A stretch of 64,000 nt of DNA, taken from positions 1-64,000 of the forward strand of contig MU277687.1 of the NCBI GenBank assembly GCA_022385805.1. Reading direction: 5' to 3'. The position numbers and the translations under genes are program-made. Shown here piece by piece: positions 1 through 12,184 of the stretch. This DNA is from Pilatotrama ljubarskyi (lineage: Eukaryota > Basidiomycota > Agaricomycetes > Polyporales > Polyporaceae). Numbering within the stretch: the stretch's first letter is position 1; each line of letters opens with the position of its first letter. A model generated the notes under the pieces. It saw nothing but the letters and a program-made list of their open reading frames with translations, did no database searches and was not told the DNA's origin.

Positions 1-1358
1 ACTCAATTGGCCGGACTTGGGAGTGCTCCAGTCCCGGGTTCAAGCCTGAGACAGGGCAAATGTGGAAACATCATCTGGCAAGTTGTAAAAGGATGGGTGA
101 TAAGTAACCTAAATGTTTTATAACCTGATTGATTCGCATTTGGGAATATCTGTGGTTTGTTCCTCTTTTCTTACCATACATAAGGCCGTTATAATGTGCA
201 ATGGGGTGCTACAGAGTGCTACAGATTTGGCCACTGGCACTACAGAGTACAATAAACACAGGGGGTTGCAACAGTACAATACTTGCTACATAGACTATAT
301 AGTTTTCTATTGCAAATAATTTTTTTTCTGATGCATAACTACGACCTTCAATGGATCATGACATACCTCTCTCGAGCAGTGTATCACGGAACCGTTCTCG
401 TGATGTGGCCATCCCGAGCACACTGCGACGTGATCGGGGGCGCCCCCAGTGATGACTAGGATGGTTTAACAAGTGGGCCCGTTTGTTTTCGCGGCCGAAA
501 CGCCGTATTCCTGCCTTTCCTTACCTTCTCATCTCACAGGTTGATCCCTTTGATCATACCAAGACGAGAATAGGCCAGACCTAGGGGAAAGGCTGGTGGA
601 ACAGAGATTGTCCAAGCCGTGACTCAGAACATCTGAGTCCGTCATGTAGTATACTATTACGGAGCGCTCATAATTCCTTCCGCTTGAGCCACTGGCACTG
701 GCAGTGGTCACTCAACTGCCCTACTACTCGAGTACCACATAGTACTGCACGACAACCAACCAGCAACAATCTTATCTCCTGTAGGGCCTAGGCAGTTGAT
801 GAGTGTGAGCTAGCGGAGTGGGGGAGGATGCTCACAGACAGACAACTTAATGCATCACCATTGCACGCGGGCTGAGGCGCTCAAGCGCTCAAGTTCACAA
901 TCGACACGAGCTTCCTCGGAGGCTCGGACCACTCAGCTGCCCAAGGAGAACAAGGAGAACTTGCTTGAACGTTTGAGGTCAGCGAGCTCTCTGAGGGACC
1001 TGCTTTCCCATACAACGTCGTGGTCATCCTTGCCTTCATCTTGTTCTATGACTTGGCCGCAGGCAGCGGGCTTGCAGGGCTCTAGGCTACGATATATCCG
1101 AGTGTGCGAATGATATGGGGATCATCAATATGAGGCTTGCATGCCATGGTCCAGGAACCGCGTAAGCTGCTCGCTGTCATCTCTCATGCGAGGTGATTTG
1201 AGTCGAAGTTGAATATCTCAGAACGGAAGAGATCATTCCACTCGACTCGGATGCAGAGTAGGTCGAAAGCCCAACAGTACGCCACGAACATGCACTGAAT
1301 CCAACTTCGCAGTCCATCCGAGGCAAAACTTGCCAGCGTCATAATTATACTGCCGTCT
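1..1358. other. Left-edge region without a confident gene
   Basis: No open frame here resembles a protein I recognise. The first 60 bases hold a weak tRNA-like pair of boxes (see findings). The oxygenase core expected upstream of the 1359-4261 gene could lie within 850-1358, but no clear iron-binding HxD...H pattern can be read in any frame. The short frame at 850-1113 is rich in Ser, Arg and Glu and is not convincing as an exon. Confidence 0.4.
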
Positions 1359-4261
1359 ATGTTCAGCGGAGGCGCGGCGCGCTTTCAACGTGCTAGCTGC
1401 ACCACGACCTACCACACGCACTCGGAGAATCGGGGGGAGATAGTGGCACTAGCTTGGCGGCCAGGAACGACTATGAGCTCGGACGCCATCGCCTATGGCT
1501 ACCGTCTTACGCTTTCCTTTGACGTCGTCTCATCGTCGGGCCCTCGATCCAGTCTCCCGGTTCGAACGGAGTTGTTGGCCAAGCTGAACAACCTGTTGGC
1601 GACTTGGCACAGATCTCGCAGGAGCACTACTCCCAGCAAACTCCTCTATCTCCTACATCACATATATTCACAGGCCGATATCCGACAAAGCACACTCCGA
1701 GGACGTGACTCGCGTCTCACGACAATCCTCGAGACCTTCGCTGCAGCATATGGATTTAACATGGGCCTTACCATCCTCACTTCTCAACAAGTCGGCCGTA
1801 ACTACGATTCCTGGGAAGAGGACGAGCAGCCAGTTGTCTCTCTATTCTGACTCACTGGGGGCTGAGGGCAGCCGTACCCAGCGCGACGATGGGGAACCAG
1901 CTGATGACCCAGAATGCGCAGTGGAGGAATACGAAGACGTGGGCTATGTGGATTCAGGCAAGGCAACAGAGAAAGACTCGGATTCAGCCCCAGGAACAGA
2001 GTCCGAGGAGGAGCCAAGAGGGTATGCGAGCGACAATTGCCCCATACATTGCAAGCCGAAAGGTACGAAACCACCTAGAAGACTGGGCGCCCTCGTGAAT
2101 CTGTCTGGCAACTGGGTGCGAGATAAGCTGGATTACGAGAGTTCGAAAGAGGCGATACCGAGAATCCTGGAACAGACCCTCAATGCGCCGCACAAAGTGA
2201 GTCTCTGAGTCATCTCTTCCGATATAATCAGTTGATCTCAAGGCCTGAAATACGTGTCTGCTTGCATCCGCTCAGGCGTATATATCATAGGAGATAGGAA
2301 GCTGTGAGTGCAAGCCTCTCGTACCGTGAAATGTGACGGATCCAGTGCACAAGGGGATCGACACGTACTGCTGGTCATTTGGCCATCCTGGGCAGAATTT
2401 GACATAAACCATGGCCGACGAGCGTTCGAAGAGGCATGCGCAAGACTACGTGCATCGACCACTCATAAGCACACCGCAGACGAAAACGAATTCGTCGACC
2501 TCGTTCTTGCACGCGCAACGCCTCTGTCATGTACAGAGGTTGTCTCTGTAGTCTGTCGAGTGGCAAGAGCATGGAACGATGCCAATCTCTGGTTGCGCGC
2601 AGTCAAGGCATGCGACGCCGAGTGCTCGATCGCCGCGCTAGAACAGGAGACATATACGAGACGATGGAGATCTTAGGTTTCGAGGTACTCAGATCCAGGT
2701 CCGCTCTCCCCTCGCTTGCATCTACTGGAACTTATGCACCTCTCTCTAGTCTGGAGCAGGCCGTGCAGCGTGACCCTTCGGACGTCGTCGCGCTCGGCTT
2801 CTTGCAAGACTTCGAGAGGCGTGTCCAGCAAGGATACCCTGCATCCGAGCAATTCCCGTCTCTGATGGAATTTGTTTCGAAGCAGCGAACACTCCGTCTC
2901 GTCAGTGTCAAAAAGCGGATCGACGCATTCCGTACACGTCCCGAGGATAGCATCCCTGCGGACCTTGCTTCTATCGTCAAGGCGGCTGCTCTGGCAGGAC
3001 AGGCGTCCTTGATATTCTCCGAGTAAGGCCCAGAGCCATATCTCCTGCATGTATGCTCATGGTGCCTCCATAGATGTAGTCTTCGTTCCGACATCGAGAA
3101 ACTCAGCATCGGCGCGGATGTCTTGCGCGCGGTCATTGACGAACTTCTGGCGCAAGCGTCCGTCCTCGATCCAGATGGTCGAGTACTTGCCGATGTCATC
3201 CCACGTCTTCTACATCAATTCGCCCGATCCGTGAGGTTCGTGGAGCTCTCCTCCTCCGAACCCAAAGCAGAGACCATCACGGACGCTCTGGACTACTGCC
3301 TATCGCTGGGACATGCAGAGCCATGCTCGGTACTTCTCAATCGAGTGGAAACCCCTGAGGGGACCGTTGTCGATGCAGATTATGTGAAGGGTACTCTCGC
3401 TGCCCTCCTTGCGAGGCTCCGCTTCCTACTCGCTCGGCACGGGCAACCGCTCTCGTCGCATTTCTTCGCACCGTCAATCCGAACGATCCTCCTGCACTGG
3501 GGCACTACGGTCATGGGTCCGCGACCCGCTGGCGTCAACGACGTTCTCGAGGGCATTGAGAAGAAGCTCGAGCGATGGACCTGCTCGTGCGAACGCTGCG
3601 CTTGGGTCAAGATCTTCCTGACCGACGAGCCCGAGTCTCAGAAAACATGGGAGCGAATCGGGGGGGCAGAGAAGAAAGCACGTCGAGAAGCTCCTGAAAG
3701 CCCATGCAGCCGATATTGCGACTCCTCGAGCAATCATGACCGTGCCTCAAGGACTGGAGGTGAGCGACAGGCCCGTGATGACCAGCCCAGCTTCACTTAT
3801 CCCATATTCTGAACCCATCAGGTCACCAAACTCGACGACGTCGTCGGGCCTGTCCGTTGGAGAGCATACCAGAAGCGGGGCATACAACTGCTGATGAAAA
3901 TCAGCTCGAATCCTAGGAGGCTCCGCGAGGTCCTTGGTCCCGACAGCAGTACGATTGCATCGCTCCTGAGCGGAGAGGCTTTACCCAACCTCACCACGAG
4001 TGAAGAGTCCGAACATGAGCTCGAGGAAGCTTTCTCCGCTCTTCTACGCCAGGTACCAAACAGCCCATCCCCTGTCCGCAGACCTCTCCTGCGCCTCCGA
4101 GCGTTTCTCTCGGGCGAACGAGCGACAGCCCAGTCTCATACGCCTCGGCACCACTGCGCTCTCGCTCTGCCACTCGATCGAGCCCGTCGTCAGGTTCTGA
4201 GCATCCACGAAAACGTCGTAAGACCACCTATGACCCCGAGGACGTGATAGATTTGACCTGA
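1359..4261 (+). pseudogene. Frameshifted basidiomycete 2OG-Fe(II) oxygenase-family gene
   Basis: The order of blocks matches a large basidiomycete family annotated as 2OG-Fe(II) oxygenase-domain proteins. These are a GYRLTLSFDV block near 1490, an acidic linker, LVIWPSW near 2375, NDANLWLRAVKACD near 2575, LGFE near 2675, CSCERCAW near 3585 and a C-terminal VGPVRWRAYQKRG near 3850. Plausible introns are at about 2679-2750 and 3025-3072. Two places change frame with no room for an intron: around 2645-2652 and at a run of seven G at 3660-3666. Dropping one G would restore the expected RKHVEKLL block. The catalytic N-terminal part is not recognisable. The last exon ends in a basic PRKRRK stretch and a terminal DVIDLT motif, stop at 4259-4261. 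It may be a pseudogene, or the frameshifts may be assembly errors. The family assignment is from memory of relatives. Confidence 0.55.
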
Positions 4262-4597
4262 ATCTGGAGGGGGAGGAGAGTGCAGTCGCGGGCGCACAGC
4301 GCTGGCCGGAGGCGCACTCTTACATGCACATGCGACTCTAACCAGTTTGCCTTCCAATGTCATGATGATGCATGGTCGGATTTCGTAGATAGTCTGCTAT
4401 GCGTATTGTGCATCACCAACATGGCGGTGAATTACACATCATCGGGCAAGCGGACGTGCGCCAAAACGTGAAGATATCTCAGCTGTGACATGGGAGGGAA
4501 GTCGCCAGACAGACATGCAATGACCGGACAGACGTAGAAATACAGGCAGCACGTAGCTGCAGGGTAACAGAAGCCGTGTCTCTTGGAACACGATGCT

Positions 4598-5192
4598 CTA
4601 TTCTTGAGCGAGGAACGGGTTTGCGATTTCCTCGAAGCCGTCGACCGGGCTGAGTAGCGTTATCGTGGGCCCCCTGAGGACAACTAGGCCGAGGTTACGC
4701 GTACTCGACTGGCCATCTGGCACTATCAGACCATGAGTTTGCAAGCGCATAATATTACGTGTTGCGCTGGCGACTCACACTGCAGATTTTCCTGTACCTC
4801 ATCAAGCACGAGGTTGAGGAGCTGATCGTAGCCTTTGAGGACCCCAGTAACTGGTCTCGCAGTCAGTAGGGCGTCGATTGCGAGAGAATGAACACCAGAC
4901 CTTCCCGTCCGCCTGTGAATTTGACGCGAATGCGTTCGTTCACGTACTTGGCCAAGTCAAGGATGGCCTCGCGCTTGGGCTTGTCCATAGTTGGCTGCAA
5001 ACTAGCATGGCACGGTGTTAAGCGAGGGGGCTGCAACGGTAAGACATTGAGACTTACGGGCCATTTCTACCGCCTCTGTTTGCAGGGCCCGAGCCCCCTC
5101 TCGCTGCGCCTCTGCTACCACCACGACCCTTCAGCACTCAGGGTCATTCGTGAGCAGAGGATGAGAAAGTGCAGACGTACTCTATCAGCCAT
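4598..5192 (-). CDS. LSM7: U6 snRNA-associated Sm-like protein LSm7
   Basis: LSm7 is a subunit of the nuclear LSm2-8 ring, which binds the U6 snRNA 3' end, and of the cytoplasmic LSm1-7 ring, which drives decapping and mRNA decay. Five exons join cleanly: 5192-5181, 5128-5058, 4994-4901, 4850-4779 and 4722-4598. The first exon encodes only MADR. A Gly/Arg-rich N-terminal tail follows, then the Sm1 block (KREAILDLAKYVNERIRVKF, GGRE, LKGYDQLLNLVLD) and the Sm2 block (RNLGLVVLRGPTITLLSP), ending in the typical DGFEEIANPF. Length is about 125 residues, normal for the family. The start at 5192 is chosen because MADRGRGG is the usual fungal LSm7 N-terminus. It is divergent from KAP95. The identity is very secure; the exon 3 donor (GTCTGG) is weak. 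Confidence 0.93.
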
Positions 5193-5528
5193 TGTCTGTC
5201 TACCTGGGATACGCGGGGAGAAGCGCTTGAGTGGAGTCTACGTTGCCCTAGACAGAATCTGCGGTCAAAGACGGATTTGAGATGAGAGGTGAGGCAAGGA
5301 AACAAAAGAAGATGGCCTGCCTTGAGGAGATGTTGCGGTCGGACTGCAGGCGATGCGAGTCGAGTCGGGGAGAAAAAGAAACGCCCGGCGTCGAGCGACT
5401 TGTTCCCTTGACCCTGCTCGTCCAGCCCCGCCACTCGCTCACCCCGTCTTCCTCCACACCACCACCATCCGCCGAACGAGTCTCGTCTGATCACCAAAAA
5501 ACACTAGACATCCTCTTCAGTCACGACG
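5193..5528. promoter_or_regulatory. Divergent LSM7/KAP95 promoter region
   Basis: These 336 bp separate the start codons of LSM7 (-) and KAP95 (+). The KAP95-proximal part is pyrimidine-rich (about 5440-5520), as is common just before fungal start codons. I see no clear TATA box. Short frames on both strands here look spurious. Confidence 0.5.
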
Positions 5529-8500
5529 ATGAATGCAAGTGAGCTCCTCGCAAATACCCTCTCGCCCGGTACGTCCTTTTTCGCCCGCCCCGGCACCGAG
5601 CCGCAGATGGCGCGTCTCTCCGTTCCATCCATGCTAATATCGACCCCATTCCCGTCTTGAAGACGCACATACGCGTGAAGATGCGACCCAAAAGCTCGAG
5701 AGCGCATCCAGGGAGAACTTCGTGAGTTAACAGTCCATTCCCGCCTTACGCGGCCCAGAACGCTCATCGCGCCTCAACATCCAGCCCGCGTATGTGCTGA
5801 TGCTCGCGTCCGAGCTTGTCAACGAGGCTTCGCCACCGCATGTGAGGAACGCCGCTGGTCTTGCACTGAAGAACTCCCTATCAGCACGAGTATGTCCGGC
5901 CATCATCTCTCTAACTCTTGCGCCACAATTCCAATCATTGTCCCCCTTCCTCTAGGAAATCGCGCGGCAAACCGAGTACGCCAACCGCTGGCTCGCCCTC
6001 GACGAGGGTACAAAGAACAAGGTGAAGCAGGATGCGCTTATGGCCCTTGCTTCCCCCGCCGGTAAGGTCGGCACTGTGGCGGCGCAGGTCGTTTCCGCCA
6101 TCGCTGCCGTGGAGTTGCCGCAGGGGCAGTGGATGGATGTCATCTCAATTTTGCTGGGCTTCGTGAGCGACCAGTCGAATACGAGCCTCCGCGTAGCCAC
6201 CCTTCAAGCAATTGGTTTCACCTGCGAAGCGCTACAAAACGTACGTCTACACAACACTATAGACTGCCTACAGGCTAATCGGCATCTTGGCGATTTCAGA
6301 AACCCGAGATCCTCTCCATGCGTTCAAACGAGATCTTGACCGCAGTCATCCACGGTGCGCGTAAGGAGGAATCGTCACAGGAGGTTCAGCTTGCTGCTAT
6401 CCAAGCGCTGCTCAACTCGCTGGAGTTTGTTCGCGACAACTTTGAGCGCGAGGTGATCCGTTAGCTTTACTGTGGCCTTGGAAACGGGGCTAACAAGCTT
6501 TCACAGGGCGAGAGAAACTACATCATGCAGGTGGTATGTGAGGCGACCCAGAACCCATCTGTTCCTGTCCAGGTCGGGGCCTTTGAGTGTCTCGTCAAGA
6601 TTATGTCGCTCTACTACGACAAGATGAACTACTACATGGAACGGGCGCTCTTCGGGGTGCGTAATGCGAATACCGCGGGGTCTGAGTGATCAGCTGATCG
6701 TTACGTGCAGCTCACAGTCATGGGCATGAAACACAGCGAGCCTGAGATCGCACTTCAGGCAATCGAGTTCTGGTCCACCGTGTGCGAACTGGAGACTGAG
6801 CTTGCATGGGAGGCGTCTGAGGTACGGCTAGCCACGATCGACGCCCGTCGACATCTCAGTGATCTCACATCCGTAATCACAGGCGAACGAGTATGGTGAA
6901 GTCCCGGAGAACGAGAGCAAGTTCTTCGCCAAGATCGCGATGCCTGAGATTGTTCCTGTTCTGCTTGATCTGCTCACGCACCAGGACGAAGACGCTGACG
7001 AAGACGAGTGGGATGTCTCCAAGGCTGCAGCCACATGTCTGGGTCTCCTGGCGCAGGCAGTCCAAGACACCATCGTGGCCGCCGTCATTCCATTCATTGA
7101 GGCCAACATTCGTGCTACGGACTGGCACTTGCGCGAAGCCGCCGTCATGACCTTCGGTTCGATCCTGGACGGACCCGACCCGAACGTCCTGACCCCGCTC
7201 GTGAACCAGGCTCTACCCATCCTCATCGACATGATGGCGGACGAGAACATCCACGTCAAGGACACCGTCGCCTGGACTCTCGGCCGTATCTGCGATCTGC
7301 TCATCTCGACCATTCAGCCCGACGTGCACCTCCACCCGCTTATCTCTGCACTCGTCGCTGGCCTGCAGGACAACCCGCGCATCGCTGCTAACTGCTGCTG
7401 GGCACTGATGAACCTTGCTGATCAACTGGGCTACGTCGAGGGCGACGACGCTGAGACCTTCAACCAGCCCGGCCCCCTCTCGCCCTACTACGAGGGTGTT
7501 GTCCAGGCTCTGCTCCGCTTGACAGAGACGTACGTCTCTCAAATGCCGCCTCTATCGCGCAAGTATTAACTTTCCTGTACGCCAGTGCTACGAGTGAGGG
7601 TCAGCACAGGACGGCAGCTTACGAAGCGATCACTTCCTTCGTCACCCACGCGACGCTTGACACGATCCCTGTTGTGCAGAACACGGCAGTGACTATCCTC
7701 ATGCGCATGGAGCAGCTACTCAGCATGCAGGTGAGTCTTCAGCGACAAAGGAGCTACCAGGAACTTGACCTAATTTCTTTGCCCAGAATCAAATCGTAGG
7801 TGCCGATGACCGCAACAACTGGAACGACCTAATGAGCAACTTTTGTGCTGTGATCACCGTAAGACTGTTCGAATTACCGCTTGTATCTCGCGCTCATGAT
7901 TTGTCTCAGAGCGTCATCCGCAAGCTCAACGACGGCATCCAACCTCTGGCAGATCGTATCATGACCCTCATCCTCCAGCTGATCAACGCCGCAGGCAAGA
8001 CCTCGACGCTCCTGGAGGACGCCTTCCTCGTCGTTGGCGCGCTCTCTGCGGCTCTCGAGCAGCGTTTCGCGCCGTACATCAATGCGTTCCTTCCTCACCT
8101 CTACCCTGCGCTCAAGGCGCACGAGGACACGCAGCTCTGCACCGTCGCCGTTGGCATCATTGGTGACATCTCGCGTGCGCTTGGTGATCAGACCGCGCAG
8201 TTCTCGGGCGCGTTCATGAATGTGCTCCTCGAGAACTTGCAGAGCGATGTGCTCAACCGCAACGTCAAGATCTCCATCTTGTCTTGCTTCGGAGATATCG
8301 CGATGGCCATCGGGCCCGCGTTCGAGCCTTATCTTGCCGCAACGATGAGCGTGTTGAGGCAAGCAGGTGCTGTGCAGCCGAACCCGGTATGTCCGATCCA
8401 TCGCTACACGAGTTTCGTTGGCTAACCGACGAACAGCTTGACATCGACCTGGTCGAATACGTCAGCCTCCTGCGCGACGGCATCCTTGAGGCGTATACTG

Positions 8501-8857
8501 GCATTGTCGCCGGGTTCAAGAACACGCCCAAGGTCGAGCTCCTTCTGCCTCACGTTCCGTCCATGCTCGAGCTGTGCCAGCGGTGTTTGGCGGACTCTGA
8601 GCGGACGGAGAACACGATTAAGCTCGCTGTTGGTCTGATCGGCGACCTTGCGGACGCGTTCCCGAACGGCCAGATCAAGCAGTACCTGCTCGCAGAATGG
8701 ATAGCGAGTGAGCTCCGCATGAAGAGCCGCGTCTCGCCCGAGACCAAGAAGACCGTACGGTGGGCCCGGGAGGTGCGGTATTTTGTGCTAATGGCGCGAC
8801 TGTCTTCACTCATTGTTCTCCATGCTCCCGCAGATGGTCAAGCGCGCGACCGCGTAG
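5529..8857 (+). CDS. KAP95: Importin subunit beta-1 (karyopherin beta)
   Basis: Importin beta carries cargo with classical nuclear localisation signals, bound through importin alpha, across the nuclear pore and releases it on binding Ran-GTP. About ten exons encode a continuous HEAT-repeat solenoid. It starts [13 protein letters not shown] and runs through the importin-beta N-terminal block ([16 protein letters not shown], near 5835). Then come the acidic loop [20 protein letters not shown] (about 6980, the acidic stretch of HEAT 8) and the highly conserved [18 protein letters not shown] (about 7120) and [15 protein letters not shown] (about 7250). The C-terminal repeats run to [12 protein letters not shown], with the stop at 8855-8857. 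Length is about 860 residues, as in other fungi. The start is taken at the first ATG after the pyrimidine-rich leader. All frames join without an internal stop. Expected to be essential and single-copy. Confidence 0.95.
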
Positions 8858-9460
8858 AACGCCCTGCACTCTCCCAGCTTCTTCCCGCAGAATACCATAT
8901 TTCTACTTTTCATTTCTCATCTTACATCTTTGATCTCTACTCACTCAACGTACCGCACCCAGCAATTGCCCTCTGAAGGAGGACCTGTCGCATCTCACGC
9001 TCGTAATGATCGCATGCCGCATATGTAGTAGAAGCCGCCGCAGCCCGTCGCACCACCGCTTTGCCGTCTATAGGACCGTAGTACTCTTCGCGTATATTTC
9101 TCGCCGCCCTCGTCACCGTTCTTCCAATCCCTCCTACCCCGTCTCTCGAGAACCAGCTGCCTATATCGTATCGTTGATCTCTATCGCTGTCGGCGTGCAC
9201 ACCTTGTATCCCTGGGTCGTTTCCATGAATCATCAGTCTCATCTCCCATACCCTTCTCCGACGTCGCCCAAGCAATGGTTATGATCGATGGGAGACTACC
9301 CCATGCACGGCGGTGAACTTGATGAGCGCTGTAGCTGCCGTAGGCGCTCAAACCGCGTCACACAGATGCTCTATACCTGGCTCTTGCGGTCATTGGTCAG
9401 TGCAGTCTCCTCGTCTGCGGCAACTCTGGGTCGGGCAGCTTTCAGCTACCGAGTCCTATC
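8858..9460. other. KAP95-amidohydrolase spacer
   Basis: About 600 bp that should hold the KAP95 3' UTR and the amidohydrolase promoter. Pyrimidine-rich tracts occur near 8880-8940 and 9110-9140. I see no conserved coding block, RNA gene or repeat. Confidence 0.4.
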
Positions 9461-11869
9461 ATGAGCACGGGAGCCAACACTCGCGGTGGACAGGCAGAGC
9501 GCAGCTCAGGTGGCCGGCAAATTGTGTGGACTGTGCTTGCGTCTGCTGTCGCGGGTCTCTCTACCTACTACTCTGCCTTCTCCGGGCGTCCCGTTTCGTT
9601 GGCTACATTGCCCACTTCCTATGGCTTATGCACAGAGGGCACCAATATCTACACCGTTGATGACGCGAAACCCTCCGTGGAGTGCATACTGGTTGACAAA
9701 CACGACATCACTGCCACGGGCACCCTCGGTAGGTCTGCGCTTGTTTGTTTGCTGCTCCAATACTGAGTTCCGCAGCCGAGATACAGGCTCAATGGGATGA
9801 ATACCAAAATGAGCTCATACAAAAGTTCTACGGCAACGAGCCTACTGCCAAGAAGCCGCTCCCAATTCACAGGGCGCCGGCTGGCTCAATCGTGGTCCCC
9901 GGTCTAGCAGGTAGAGCTTCCCTGTCTATGAGGCTTCCTCGTGAACTCATGAGGCTTGAGATGCCCATGCACATATCATCCAGTACGGGTTTAAGATGCA
10001 GCTCCCACTGGATAAAGCGAAGACGCTTTCGGGGCTGCTCGACCTGCTGGAAGACTACGTCCGGTCACATCCCTCGGAACCTGATACTTGGTTAGAAGGC
10101 ATGGGTTGGGACCAAACAAGGTGGTCCGATACAGACGGCGCCTTCCCCACTGCTGTAGGCCTCTCTGTCCGTACATGACGTCAGACTCATACCAATGCTC
10201 GCAGGCGGACCTTGCTTCCCGCCCGTCCTTGGCATCGCTACCCATTGCGCTGCACCGTGTCGACGTACACGCCCTTTGGCTTTCACCCCGAGCAGTCGCA
10301 TTGACGAAAGCGCATCTCAACGGGACCTTCCCAGATCGTGTTCCAGGAGGAGAGATTATCCAGGATCAAGCTACCGGGGAACCGACGGGCATCTTCGTGG
10401 ACGCAGCGATGTCTCTAGTTCCCATTCCCAAGTGGTCTGAGTGGCAAATGCGCGAATACGCCGGGAAGACTATGGAGGATGCCCTTGCAGTCGGACTGAC
10501 GAGTATTCATGATGCTGCTACGAGCATAGAGGAGTTCGAACTCTTCAAACAGTGAGCCAAGTATCCTCTCTTCCTTCGAAGACTCTCAGCGACCGCTGAT
10601 GTACCTCAGGATGGACGAAGAAAACGCACTCCCGGTGAGCCTACCCTCCTGCCGCGCGGCATCAGAACTGCCGCTGATGCGATGCGATTTCTCGTAGATA
10701 CGAGTATATGCCATGGCTGACTCCGATAGGCTCTCAATCGAGCAGAGGAAGAACATTGAGGTTGATGATCTCAACCCTGCTGCTCGCACTCGAATGCGTA
10801 GCGTCAAATTGTTCACAGACGGCGCTCTTGGCTCGTGGGGGGCCGCATTACTAGCGCCGTATTCCGATAAACCCGACGCCCGTGGCATTATGCGCATGTC
10901 CGAAGACACTCTGAATGACCTGATCCGCATGTGGTGGAATAAAGGCTGGGGCGTAGTGAGTTGCAAACATCCGGTGACCCTCGAATCATGATGCGATATT
11001 GCGTCTCCCGTAGAATGTCCACGCGATCGGCGACCGAGCCAATAAAGCTGTACTGGATGCGTTCGAGAGCATCTCTCGTTATGCAGATTCCGAGGACACA
11101 GTCGTTCAAAGAAGACCGCGTATTGAGCATGCACAAATCATGCGTCCGGAGGACCTGAAGAGAGCTGGAGGGTTGGGAGGTGCGTGATGGTCCACATTGT
11201 GGCGGTTTACGCGGCTCATTCACGATAATGTGCAGTTCTTACAAGTGTCCAGCCCACACATGCGTGAGTCAGATAGCGCCGAGTCAGCATGCAATGGACT
11301 CTGACATGGTATGTTGTACTGCAGGACAAGCGACATGTGGTATGCAGAGTCCCGCCTCGTAGGTACCGTAGCATTTCACTGCCTGCATAGCCATTCACTG
11401 CCGCGCAGGGCCCAGAGCGTGTCAAAGGCGCATATGCGTACCAGACCCTGCTGAAATCTTCCCGAGGTGGTGTCCTTCCACTTGGGTCAGACTTCCCTGT
11501 CGAGGGGATCAACCCACTGCTGGGGTTCTACGCTGCTGTGGCAAGGCTCGACGTGGATGGCAACAGTCCCCACGGAAATGACGGGTGGTGCGAATTCAAC
11601 ATCGGAATTGGTGTGGCGGGTCTAACCATCACGGCAGGTTCCCATCCGAACGGCTGACCCGCGCGCAAGCCTTGAAAGGCATGACCCTTGACGCGGCATA
11701 TGCGTCGTTTGCCGAGGATACTCTGGGCTCGCTTTCCCCGGGGAAGCGTGCTGACTTCGTCATATTAGACCGCAACATCATGGACGACAGTCAGCCCTTC
11801 AGAGATATCTTGGAGACGACGGTGAAGGCGACGATCGTCGACGGCCAGGTGGCGTTTGGGGCAATATAA
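9461..11869 (+). CDS. Amidohydrolase family 3 (YtcJ-like), membrane-anchored
   Basis: A metal-dependent hydrolase of the amidohydrolase superfamily, YtcJ/amidohydrolase-3 type; the substrate is unknown. Residues about 20-40 ([20 protein letters not shown]) form one hydrophobic segment after a basic N-terminus, suggesting a signal anchor. After splicing near 9910-9966 the metal-binding DAHAH motif appears, followed by [43 protein letters not shown] (about 10800), [10 protein letters not shown] (about 11013), RIEHAQIM (about 11122) and [11 protein letters not shown] (about 11486). The C-terminus has the usual [18 protein letters not shown] segment and DGQVAFG. About ten short introns are needed. 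The start at 9461 fits a good context and includes the hydrophobic segment. Many fungi carry such a gene, often secreted or vacuolar. It stands alone here, with a long gene-poor stretch behind it. Confidence 0.88.
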
Positions 11870-12176
11870 CCTCGTCCTTTCCAAGTGCCGGTGTTTTTCC
11901 TTGAACATGGCCTTGTCCACGTGCCTCAGAGCTCAGTGCTGACAAATGCATCCTCTGTCAGCGATCATCATGAGGTACGGAGCTCCCTCGCCATCCCGAG
12001 ACAACTACAACTCTGGGGCGACTGAAGGTGCTCTAGTATGCGCGTCGAAACCCAGACTGCGATCGTAACAGCCTACGAAGCTGGCGTTACGGCTCGGCCA
12101 TCGTAAGAAGGCTGTGATTTTTATAAGAGGGAATGATGATGTCTCACTCGGACAATCGGGCTGTTGGCTTATGCGA
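11870..12176. other. Spacer before the MITE
   Basis: The 3' flank of the amidohydrolase gene. I see no coding signal, RNA gene or repeat in it. Confidence 0.35.
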
Positions 12177-12184
12177 CTGGAACA

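Noticed and set aside
850..1113. 87-residue frame before the oxygenase-family gene
   Set aside because: Its composition is Ser/Arg/Glu-rich with no recognisable block. It could be a lost exon, but nothing supports it.
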